A stretch of DNA of 64,000 bases from Caulobacter flavus (GTDB taxonomy: Bacteria; Pseudomonadota; Alphaproteobacteria; Caulobacterales; Caulobacteraceae), in the NCBI RefSeq assembly GCF_003722335.1, contig NZ_CP026100.1:2330001-2394000 (forward strand), read 5' to 3'. Within the stretch, counting starts at the first letter, position 1. Each line of letters starts with the position of its first letter. Below are positions 26,586-32,912 of this stretch, piece after piece. The notes beneath the pieces were generated by a model. That model made no database searches. It was not told the origin of the DNA and saw only the letters and a list, made by a program, of their open reading frames with translations. The position numbers and the translations under genes are program-made.

Positions 26586-27092
26586 TTACCGCTTCCGCAC
26601 GAACACCAGGCTCTGGTCCGGCGGGCCGGGCTTTCCGTCGATGTCCTGTTCGACGAGGATGGTGTCGGGGGCGGTGACGCCGACGCGCATGCTCTGGCGG
26701 CGGCCCGTCTGGCCGTGGGTCATGACCGCCACGCTGGACGGACCGGTGCGCTCGACGCTGAGGGTCACGAAGTTGAAGTTGACCACGGCCCTCGTCGGGG
26801 CGCCGTCCAGCGGCGCGTCGGCGAACTGGATGGCGGCGACGCCCTCGTCGTCCTCCTCGACCAGCGTCCAGGCGATCGCCTTGCCGTCGTCCTTGGTGAC
26901 GTCGAGCTCGCCGCTGATCGGGGCAGCGCCGGTCAGGGCCTCGTTGAAGCGCGAGCGCGACAGGTCCAGCGTCCACTTGCCGGCGACGCCCAGCGGACCG
27001 GTCGCGGGCGCCTGGGCTTGCGCCAGGGCAGGGGCGGCGGCCAGCAGCAGGCCAAGGCCCGCGAGCGCGGCGGCGGCTTTGAGGTGGGCCAT
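26586..27092 (-). CDS. Exported hypothetical protein, 168 aa
   Basis: Not recognised as a named family. The N-terminus MAHLKAAAALAGLGLLLAAA ends in a typical cleavage region (APALAQAQA), so it is exported to the periplasm. The mature part contains GKWTLDLSRSRFNEALTGAA and a run of strands (AVVNFNFVTLSVERTGPSSV, MRVGVTAPDTILVEQDIDG), suggesting a small beta-barrel or lipocalin-like fold. It ends in the basic VFVRKR. It is divergent from the M20 peptidase gene, and the intervening region carries 15-bp tandem repeats. Confidence 0.77.
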   Translation of the reverse strand: MAHLKAAAALAGLGLLLAAAPALAQAQAPATGPLGVAGKWTLDLSRSRFNEALTGAAPISGELDVTKDDGKAIAWTLVEEDDEGVAAIQFADAPLDGAPTRAVVNFNFVTLSVERTGPSSVAVMTHGQTGRRQSMRVGVTAPDTILVEQDIDGKPGPPDQSLVFVRKR

Positions 27093-27166
27093 GGCGTGGG
27101 TTCCGGACGGTTGGGCTTACGAAGGGTCAATGTCGGGTGGCGAGCGCCGTTCGTCCAGAGGAGGCC

Positions 27167-27226
27167 GCCAGGTCTTTTGAGGCCAGGTCTTTTGGGGCCA
27201 GGTCTTTTGGGGCCAGGTCTTTTGGG
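27167..27226. repeat. Four tandem 15-bp repeats
   Basis: Four consecutive copies of GCCAGGTCTTTTGGG (the first has one change near its end) at 27167, 27182, 27197 and 27212. They lie in the divergent region between the exported protein gene and the M20 peptidase gene. There are no spacers, so this is a minisatellite, not a CRISPR array. Copy number could vary between strains and alter promoter spacing. Confidence 0.9.
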
Positions 27227-27287
27227 GATTGCCAAGCGGACGGCCGCGCCGCTCTGGTCGGGGCCTGAAGAATCGGAGCCTTCGCCC

Positions 27288-28601
27288 ATGCGCCGTCTGT
27301 CGCGTTCGATGCTGTTCGCCGCCTCGCTGTTCGCGGCCGGCGCCCTCTACGGCCCCGAGGCCGACGCCGCCGAGAGGTCGGACACCTCGGTCAAGGCCGT
27401 GCAGAAGATCGTCGGCGGTCCCGGCTTCAAGGCGGCGGTCAAGCAACTCGACGCCGACTACGACCGCACCGTCGCCGACATCGTCACCCTGACCGAGATC
27501 CCCGCGCCGCCGTTCAAGGAAGAGCAGCGCGCCAAGGCCTATCTGGAGATGCTCAAGGCCGTTGGCCTGTCCGACGTCGAGATGGACGCCGAAGGCAACG
27601 TCATGGGCGTGCGGGCCGGGACGGCGACCAAGGGCAAGGGCCCGTTCGTAGTCATCGCCGCCCACCTCGACACCGTATTTCCCGAAGGCACCGACGTGAA
27701 GGTCAAGCGCGAGGGGACCAAGCTGTCGGCCCCCGGCATCGGCGACGACACCCGCTCGCTGGCGGTGCTGCTGGCTTATGTGCGGGCCATGGACGCGGCC
27801 AAGATCCGGACCAAGGCCGACATCCTGTTCGTCGGCAATGTGGGCGAGGAGGGGCCGGGCGACCTGCGCGGGGTCAAGCACCTGTTCAACCAGGGAAAGT
27901 ACAAGGGCCGGATCAGCGCCTTCTTCTCGATGGACGGCTCGGACCCCTCGCGCATCGTCGACCGGGGCGTAGGCTCCAAGCGCTACCGCGTCACCTTCAA
28001 GGGTCCGGGCGGCCACAGCTACGGCGCGTTCGGCGTGGTCAATCCGATGACGGCCATGGCTCAGTCGGTGGTCGACCTCTACGCCGTCAAGCCGCCGGCC
28101 GACCCCAAGACGACCTTTTCGGCCAGCGTCGTGGGCGGGGGCACCTCGGTGAACTCGATCCCCAACCAGATCTTCCTGGAGTTCGACATGCGCTCGGAAA
28201 GCGCCGCCGAACTGGCCAAGCTGGACCAGACCTTCATCGGCATCCTCGACAAGGCCGTGGCCGGCGAGAACGCCGCCCGCTCGACCAAGCCGGGCGTCGT
28301 CTCCTACGACGCCAAGGTGATCGGCGAGCGCCCGGCCGGCGGCACTGACCCGAACGCGACGATCGTCACGGCGACGGCGGCGGCGATCTCGGCCCTGGGC
28401 TTCAAGCCCGAGCACGAGGCCTCGTCCACCGACGCCAACCTGCCCATGAGCCTGGGCATCCCGGCCATCACCATCGGCGCCGGCGGCAAGGGCGGCCGCG
28501 CCCATGCCCTGGACGAATGGATCGACGTCGAGAAGGGCGAGACCCTGAAGGGCATGCAGGTCGGCCTGGCGGCGCTGCTGGCCGTGGCGGGGGTGGAGTA
28601 G
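27288..28601 (+). CDS. Exported M20-family metallopeptidase
   Basis: A 437-residue exported zinc peptidase/deacylase of the M20/M25/M40 clan. The signal peptide is MRRLSRSMLFAASLFAAGAL, ending near ADAAE. Metal and catalytic residues appear in order: H in IAAHLDTVFPEG, D in GIGDDTRSLAVL, the EE pair in NVGEEGPGDLRG, D in SMDGSDPSR and the late H in GGRAHALDEW. The dimerisation domain begins around GPGGHSYGAFG. It resembles peptidase T-like or carboxypeptidase G2-like enzymes, so peptides or acylated amino acids are likely periplasmic substrates. The ATG at 27288 is the start that gives the signal peptide. Confidence 0.88.
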   Translation: MRRLSRSMLFAASLFAAGALYGPEADAAERSDTSVKAVQKIVGGPGFKAAVKQLDADYDRTVADIVTLTEIPAPPFKEEQRAKAYLEMLKAVGLSDVEMDAEGNVMGVRAGTATKGKGPFVVIAAHLDTVFPEGTDVKVKREGTKLSAPGIGDDTRSLAVLLAYVRAMDAAKIRTKADILFVGNVGEEGPGDLRGVKHLFNQGKYKGRISAFFSMDGSDPSRIVDRGVGSKRYRVTFKGPGGHSYGAFGVVNPMTAMAQSVVDLYAVKPPADPKTTFSASVVGGGTSVNSIPNQIFLEFDMRSESAAELAKLDQTFIGILDKAVAGENAARSTKPGVVSYDAKVIGERPAGGTDPNATIVTATAAAISALGFKPEHEASSTDANLPMSLGIPAITIGAGGKGGRAHALDEWIDVEKGETLKGMQVGLAALLAVAGVE

Positions 28602-28618
28602 CATCGCCTTCCGGCGAG

Positions 28619-28666
28619 GCCCCCTCCGGCCCTCCGGGCCACCTCCCCCTTCAGGGGGAGGATCTT
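28619..28666. repeat. Half copy of the GC-rich hairpin repeat
   Basis: Contains CCCCTCCGGCCCTCCGGG and CTCCCCCTTCAGGGGGAG followed by GATCTT, the same modules as at 32751-32886. It starts 17 nt after the M20 peptidase stop. Confidence 0.85.
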
Positions 28667-29227
28667 TGGGCACGGCTTTCCCGCCTCACGCGGAAATCCG
28701 CTGAGCTGATGGAGAGGGCGCGGGGCGTCCGGGCCTCGCCCGGATGTGTTTGTTTCAAGTACCGTTTCGACGAAGCAGAACGCCCCGCGCGATCGTTATT
28801 CCTCAGGCCGGGGCGCGCAGGCCCCTTCCGCCTTGTGCCCCTTCCCCACGCAGAGCTCCCCGTTTCTTGACGGCCAGGAGTGCGTGCTAGGCGCGGACCC
28901 TTGGGCGGGCGGGAGCCTAGTCAGGCAAGCTCCCGATGGATGGGTTTACGTCCCCCATCCTCATTTAAGCCTTCAGGCCCGGCTCACGCCGCTCCTTCAG
29001 CCCCGCTCGATCGCATCCGCGTCGCCGCTTCGGGCCGGATCCTTGCGCCCTCTCCCTGCGACGGGATGCAGTGATTATGCGGGCGGTCTGGATCCGTCTG
29101 ATCCAGCACCGTGAGAAAGTTGCAAGGTGCTGATCGTGTTCGGGTCTTTTCGCTGAACGCAGAGGATCGACGGGGCTGGATCCCCGTCAAAGCTTCTCAC
29201 CTGCGCCCCCAAGCCCAACCCAATTCT

Positions 29228-29341
29228 GCCTTCCTCGCCCTTGTGGCGAGGATCCATGGTTCAACCTGCTCAGACCTTTCGAGGACTGCCCAAGTCTGAG
29301 CAGCGGCCGGCATGGACCCTCGCCACAAGGGCGAGGGAGGC
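29228..29341. repeat. Palindromic element with CGCCCTTGTGGCGAG arms
   Basis: Arms of 31 bp (29228-29258 and 29311-29341) pair with two mismatches, and an inner CTGCTCAGAC/GTCTGAGCAG pair lies within. The core CCTTGTGGCG is shared with the longer perfect palindrome at 46987-47121, so the two belong to one repeat family. Confidence 0.8.
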
Positions 29342-29474
29342 AGTGTTGGGGGTTGGTAGCGAGAAGGGCCGCTTCGGGAGTGCACTTGGTCCTGACACGG
29401 CGGCGCAAACGGAACGGCCGCGTCACCCCCATCCCAACCCTTCCCCCATCGAGGGGGAAGGGCTTTTGAGAGCC

Positions 29475-29912
29475 TCAGGCCTTGCGGTTGAGCGTGATCG
29501 CGGTGGCGTTGTTGGCGTAGCCGGCGCCTTGGGCGCTGGGGCCGTAGCCGGCGGCCTGGGGGCGCTGGGCGGCGATCTCGTTGGCGACGGCGCGGACGAG
29601 GCCCTCGGTGACGGTCTTGGCGGCGGCGATGGCGCGCGACTGGCGGGCCAGCACGGCGTCGAAGGCCTCGGTGGCGCGGACCAGCCGGCGGCGGCGGTCG
29701 GGCTGGGCGGCCTGGACCAGGGCGACGTTGCCGCGCACCCGGGCCGACTCGTGACGGTAGACGTTGGCCAGCTTGGCCGTCTCCTCGACGTGGCGGGCGG
29801 CCTCGTGCGGGCGGCGGGCCTCGAAGGCGGTGGCCTGCCTGGCGATCAGGTCGGTCAGGCGCTCGGTCAGGACGATCAGCTGTTCGACGCGTTCGTCTGC
29901 TGGGCTCATCAT
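29475..29912 (-). CDS. flbY: Flagellar protein FlbY
   Basis: A 145-residue mostly helical protein starting MMSPADERVEQLIVLTERLT, with a long coiled-coil-prone central part and a flexible tail (NNATAITLNRKA). It overlaps the stop of the rod-binding gene by 4 nt and is the last gene of the flgI operon. In Caulobacter the third gene of flgI-cheL-flbY is FlbY; its features suggest a FlgN-like export chaperone role, which is inference. Assignment rests mainly on position and size. Confidence 0.82.
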   Translation of the reverse strand: MMSPADERVEQLIVLTERLTDLIARQATAFEARRPHEAARHVEETAKLANVYRHESARVRGNVALVQAAQPDRRRRLVRATEAFDAVLARQSRAIAAAKTVTEGLVRAVANEIAAQRPQAAGYGPSAQGAGYANNATAITLNRKA

Positions 29913-30244
29913 TGGGCGACCTCCTGCAGACCCTGCATCTTCAGCATCTCGCGCTGGACCGTGGCGGCCACGCCGACGCCGCCGGACTTGGTGACTTCCT
30001 TGGCCATGGCGTCGGTCAGCAGCGACTTGAACATCTCCTCGCCCTGGCCGCCGCCGAACGGTTCGGGGGTCTTCACGCCCTCGAACATCGACTGCATCAT
30101 CACCGACAGGAACGAGGCCTCGAACTTCTGCGCCGTCTCCTTGATCTTGCCGCGCTTGAGCAGTTCGGCGGCCGAGGAGGCGGGCGGGGGCGAGCTGGCG
30201 GTCAGGCCGGTGATCGGCGGCGAGGTGAGGGCGAAAGTGCTCAT
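29909..30244 (-). CDS. cheL: Rod-binding protein CheL (FlgJ N-terminal domain only)
   Basis: A 111-residue protein matching only the N-terminal rod-binding domain of FlgJ. It has KIKETAQKFEASFLSVMMQS, MFEGVKTPEPFGGGQGEEMF and the helical MAKEVTKSGGVGVAATVQRE. The muramidase domain of enterobacterial FlgJ is absent, as is normal in Caulobacter, where this gene is called cheL. The start ATG overlaps the flgI stop (TGATG). A GTG one codon earlier is possible. It likely helps rod assembly in the periplasm. Confidence 0.88.
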   Translation of the reverse strand: MSTFALTSPPITGLTASSPPPASSAAELLKRGKIKETAQKFEASFLSVMMQSMFEGVKTPEPFGGGQGEEMFKSLLTDAMAKEVTKSGGVGVAATVQREMLKMQGLQEVAQ

Positions 30245-31359
30245 CACATCACCTCGATGTCGGCTTGCAGGGCGCCGGCGGCCTTCACCGCCTGCAGGAT
30301 GGTGATCATGTCGCGCGGGGTGACGCCCAGGGCGTTGAGGCCGCCGACCAGGCTCTTGAGCGACGCGCCGCCGCCGAGCGTGATCAGCTTCTTGCCCTTT
30401 TCCTCGTCGATGCTGATCGCCGACTGCGGGACGACCGTGGTGCGGCCCTGGCTGAACGGGGCGGGCTGGCTGACGGCCGGGGTCTCCTGGACCGAGATGG
30501 TCAGGTTGCCTTGCGCGATGGCCACCTGGCTGATGCGGACGTCGTCGCCCATCACCACCACGCCGTTGACCTCGTCGATGATCACCTTGGCCGGGCCGTC
30601 GGGCTCGACTTCCAGGTTCTCGATGGCGGTCACGAAGCTGATCATGTCCATGCCGGCCGGCGAGCGGATGGCGACGATGGTCGGGTTCTGGGCCTGGGCG
30701 CAGCCCGGGAACTTGGAGTTGATGGCGTCGGCGATGCGGCGCGAGGTCGTGAAGTCGGGGTTGCGCAGCGACAGGCGCAGCTCGCTCATGGCCACCATCT
30801 GGAAGCCGGTCTCGCGCTCGACGTCGGCGCCGGCGGCGATGCGGCCGGCGGTCGGCACGCCGCGGCTGATCGAGCTGCCCGAGGCGCCGCCGGCCGAGAC
30901 GGCGCCGGTCTGCACCTGGCCTTGCGCGACGGCGTAGGTCTGGCCGTCGGCGCCCTGCAGCGCGGTGACCAGCAGGGTGCCGCCCTGCAGGCTCTTGGCG
31001 TCGCCCATGGCCGAGACCGAGACGTCGATCTTGGAGCCGGTGGCGGAGAACGGCGGCAGCTTGGCCGTGACCATCACCGCCGCCGAGTTCTTGGCGTTGA
31101 GGTTGGCGTCGCGGACGTTGACGCCCTGGCGTTCCAGCAGGGCTTCCATGCTCTGCTTGGTCATCGGCGCGTTGCGCAGGCTGTCGCCCGTGCCGTTGAG
31201 GCCGGTGACGATGCCGTAGCCGATCAGGTGGTTATCGCGCACGCCTTCGACGGCGACGATGTCCTTGATCCGCGACTTGGCGGCGGCCGGGGCGGCGACA
31301 ACGGTCATGGCCGCGAGGGCCAGGCCGGCGAGAACGGAGCTGAAAAGTGAACGACGCAT
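30244..31359 (-). CDS. flgI: Flagellar P-ring protein FlgI
   Basis: Forms the P-ring around the flagellar rod in the peptidoglycan layer. The 371-residue precursor has a Sec signal peptide MRRSLFSSVLAGLALAAMTV ending in AAPAAAKS. It continues with the diagnostic SRIKDIVAVEGVRDNHLIGY and GLNGTGDSLRNAPMTKQS, and ends VTPRDMITILQAVKAAGALQ then ADIEVM. The ATG at 31359 is used because it gives the signal peptide, although the frame is open upstream. A sigma-54-type promoter ends 39 nt upstream, followed in the operon by cheL and flbY. Confidence 0.95.
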   Translation of the reverse strand: MRRSLFSSVLAGLALAAMTVVAAPAAAKSRIKDIVAVEGVRDNHLIGYGIVTGLNGTGDSLRNAPMTKQSMEALLERQGVNVRDANLNAKNSAAVMVTAKLPPFSATGSKIDVSVSAMGDAKSLQGGTLLVTALQGADGQTYAVAQGQVQTGAVSAGGASGSSISRGVPTAGRIAAGADVERETGFQMVAMSELRLSLRNPDFTTSRRIADAINSKFPGCAQAQNPTIVAIRSPAGMDMISFVTAIENLEVEPDGPAKVIIDEVNGVVVMGDDVRISQVAIAQGNLTISVQETPAVSQPAPFSQGRTTVVPQSAISIDEEKGKKLITLGGGASLKSLVGGLNALGVTPRDMITILQAVKAAGALQADIEVM

Positions 31360-31398
31360 GGACTTCCACACCGAGGACGCAATTCCGTCGCGGTCCAT

Positions 31399-31413
31399 GC
31401 CAGAACCGGGCCA
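31399..31413 (-). promoter_or_regulatory. Sigma-54 promoter of the flgI operon
   Basis: Read on the minus strand the sequence is TGGCCCGGTTCTGGC. It has GG at -24 and GC at -12 with exactly ten bases between, matching TGGCACGNNNNTTGC at most positions. It would start transcription about 28 nt before the flgI ATG. Late Caulobacter flagellar operons use sigma-54. Confidence 0.75.
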
Positions 31414-31473
31414 ACGCAAAAGGTGAGGAAAATCAATGAGTCGGGGCGGCAAAAACGCGTGCGACAATCCTGT

Positions 31474-31491
31474 CCGGCAGATTCTGCCCGG
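31474..31491. promoter_or_regulatory. ftr-like FlbD binding site
   Basis: CCGGCAGATTCTGCCCGG is a near-palindrome resembling the flagellar ftr elements bound by FlbD. It lies about 90-105 bp upstream of the start point predicted from the sigma-54 promoter, the usual distance. FlbD activity is controlled by FliX, encoded divergently right here. Confidence 0.65.
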
Positions 31492-31493
31492 CA

Positions 31494-31508
31494 TTAACCA
31501 TACCGCAA
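31494..31508 (+). promoter_or_regulatory. Possible CtrA box for fliX
   Basis: TTAACCATACCGCAA has a perfect left half of the CtrA motif TTAA-N7-TTAA and a weak right half. It lies about 100 bp before fliX, an early (class II) flagellar gene expected to depend on CtrA in Caulobacter. The weak second half makes this tentative. Confidence 0.4.
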
Positions 31509-31594
31509 GCGGGGCCCTCGAATATGAGTTCTCATCGGGGGGCGCGACTCCCTATATGTAGGCGTACCAGACCAGCTGTGGAGCGACGGTCGTC

Positions 31595-32023
31595 ATGAAG
31601 GTTTCGAGCACGGGAGGCGTGGGCGCGGCTGGCGCATCACGCGCGCGGCCGACGGGCGGCGGGTCCAGCTTCGCGCTGCCCACGGTCGGCGCCGCCAGCG
31701 GCGCGGCCGGCGTGGCGGCGGCCGGCGGCCTGGCCGGCGTCGGCTCGCTCGACGCCCTGCTGGCCCTGCAGGCCAACGCCGATCCGATGGAGCGCAAGCG
31801 TCGCGCCATCCGCCGGGCCGACGACATCCTCGACATCCTCGACGGCCTGAAGATCGCCGTGCTGGACGGGGAGGTTTCCCCCGGCACGATCGACAAGCTC
31901 AAGCGCGTCGTCCGCGAGCATCGCGAAGCCGTCGACGATCCGAAATTGCAGAGCCTGCTCAACGAGATCGAGACGCGCGCCGCCGTAGAAGAGGCCAAGC
32001 TGGCCGTCATGCGCGGCGCGTGA
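31595..32023 (+). CDS. fliX: Flagellar assembly regulator FliX
   Basis: A 142-residue regulator that couples basal-body assembly to activation of the sigma-54 activator FlbD in Caulobacter. The N-terminal third is low-complexity and Gly/Ala rich (MKVSSTGGVGAAGASRARPT). The conserved C-terminal domain has LDALLALQANADPMERKRRA, ADDILDILDGLKIAVLDGEV and ETRAAVEEAKLAVMRGA. It is divergent from flgI, the known arrangement. The start ATG fits the family N-terminus. Confidence 0.93.
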   Translation: MKVSSTGGVGAAGASRARPTGGGSSFALPTVGAASGAAGVAAAGGLAGVGSLDALLALQANADPMERKRRAIRRADDILDILDGLKIAVLDGEVSPGTIDKLKRVVREHREAVDDPKLQSLLNEIETRAAVEEAKLAVMRGA

Positions 32024-32173
32024 GGAGCGGCGGGATGGAACCTCAGGCCCTTTCCCGCGATTTTACAGCCCCGGTCGGTGCGGCGAAGCTCGCCGTAAGC
32101 GTGAGTCGCCGTCGCCCGCATGGGCGGCTTTCGGGCGCTCGCGCGCCTGAATGCGCCGCTCATGCGACGTTCA

Positions 32174-32222
32174 TTGAACGGGGCTATCGTTTTGGTATAA
32201 GCACACCGCCCGCTGAGGGCGG
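32174..32222 (+). promoter_or_regulatory. dksA promoter and leader hairpin
   Basis: TTGAAC (32174-32179) and TATAAG (32196-32201) are separated by 16 nt, a good housekeeping promoter. The predicted transcript starts at about the hairpin CCGCCC-GCTGA-GGGCGG (32206-32222), which lies 25 nt before the dksA ATG. Confidence 0.6.
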
Positions 32223-32246
32223 AGTTCATCGGGGCGTGAGGCGTTG

Positions 32247-32675
32247 ATGCAGACGGCCACTGTTCTTAAAGAACCGGACACCTATCGTCCTTCGGACGAC
32301 GAGCCTTTCATGAACGAGCGTCAGCTTGAGTATTTCAAGCAGAAGCTGCTCGGTTGGAAAGAAGAGATCCTCCGCGAATCTCGCGAGACGGTGTCCCATC
32401 TTCAGACTGAAACTGAAAACCATGCCGACCTCGCCGACCGGGCGTCGTCGGAAACCGACCGAGCGCTGGAACTGCGGACCCGCGATCGGCAACGGAAACT
32501 GATCTCGAAGATCGACCAGGCGTTGCGCCGCGTCGAAGACGGCAGCTACGGCTACTGCGAAGAGACCGGCGAGCCCATCGGCCTGGCCCGTCTCGACGCC
32601 CGCCCGACCGCCACCCTGAGCCTCGAGGCCCAGGAGCGTCACGAGCGCCGCGAACGCGTCCACCGCGACGACTGA
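32247..32675 (+). CDS. dksA: RNA polymerase-binding transcription factor DksA
   Basis: DksA binds the RNA polymerase secondary channel and modulates initiation together with ppGpp. The 142-residue protein has the N-terminal segment FMNERQLEYFKQKLLGWKEE, a long coiled coil and the C-terminal DGSYGYCEETGEPIGLARLD then ARPTATLSLEAQERHERRER. Only one of the four zinc-ligand cysteines of E. coli DksA is present, as in other alphaproteobacterial DksA proteins. It lies downstream of fliX but has its own promoter and terminator. The ATG at 32247 is preferred to an in-frame TTG one codon earlier. Confidence 0.93.
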   Translation: MQTATVLKEPDTYRPSDDEPFMNERQLEYFKQKLLGWKEEILRESRETVSHLQTETENHADLADRASSETDRALELRTRDRQRKLISKIDQALRRVEDGSYGYCEETGEPIGLARLDARPTATLSLEAQERHERRERVHRDD

Positions 32676-32704
32676 GGCCTTTCGGCCTCGACTGATGTGT
32701 TTCG

Positions 32705-32737
32705 AACAGCCTCGCCCGAAAGGGCGGGGCTGTTTTT
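32705..32737 (+). terminator. Intrinsic terminator of dksA
   Basis: ACAGCCTCGCCC and GGGCGGGGCTGT pair around GAAA and run into TTTTT. It lies 29 nt past the dksA stop. A second, weaker hairpin (GAGGCCTTTCGGCCTC) precedes it. Confidence 0.9.
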
Positions 32738-32750
32738 GTTTGGGCGAAGA

Positions 32751-32886
32751 CCCTCCCCCTGAAGGGGGAGGTGGCCCGAAGGGCCGGAGGGGAAGTTCCT
32801 GCTGAGGCCGGCTCCCTCGCCGACGCCGCAATCACTTCCCCCTCAGTCGGCTTCGCCGACAGCTCCCCCTTCAGGGGGAGCATCTT
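32751..32886. repeat. GC-rich hairpin repeat, full copy
   Basis: The two halves face each other. The left has CTCCCCCTGAAGGGGGAG then GTGGCCCGAAGGGCC. The right has CCCTCAGTCGGCTTCGCC then CTCCCCCTTCAGGGGGAG and CATCTT. The two loops (CTGAAG and CTTCAG) are complements. It follows the dksA terminator and precedes the RND gene stop. Confidence 0.9.
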
Positions 32887-32912
32887 GGAGCGACCGAGGG
32901 GGCCGCGCGCCG

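Larger units (their letters stand above)
28602..29474. other. Gene-free repeat-containing intergenic region
   Basis: About 870 bp with no supportable gene. Short open frames on both strands lack ribosome binding sites and family features. It contains a half copy of the GC-rich hairpin repeat at its left (28619-28666), a palindromic element (29228-29341) and a small hairpin CTTCCCCCATCGAGGGGGAAG near the flbY stop. The remaining sequence, with many GGATC words around 29030-29200, is unassigned. Confidence 0.6.

Noticed and set aside
27167..27226. Possible CRISPR array
   Set aside because: The 15-bp units are directly adjacent with no spacers and no cas genes are near.
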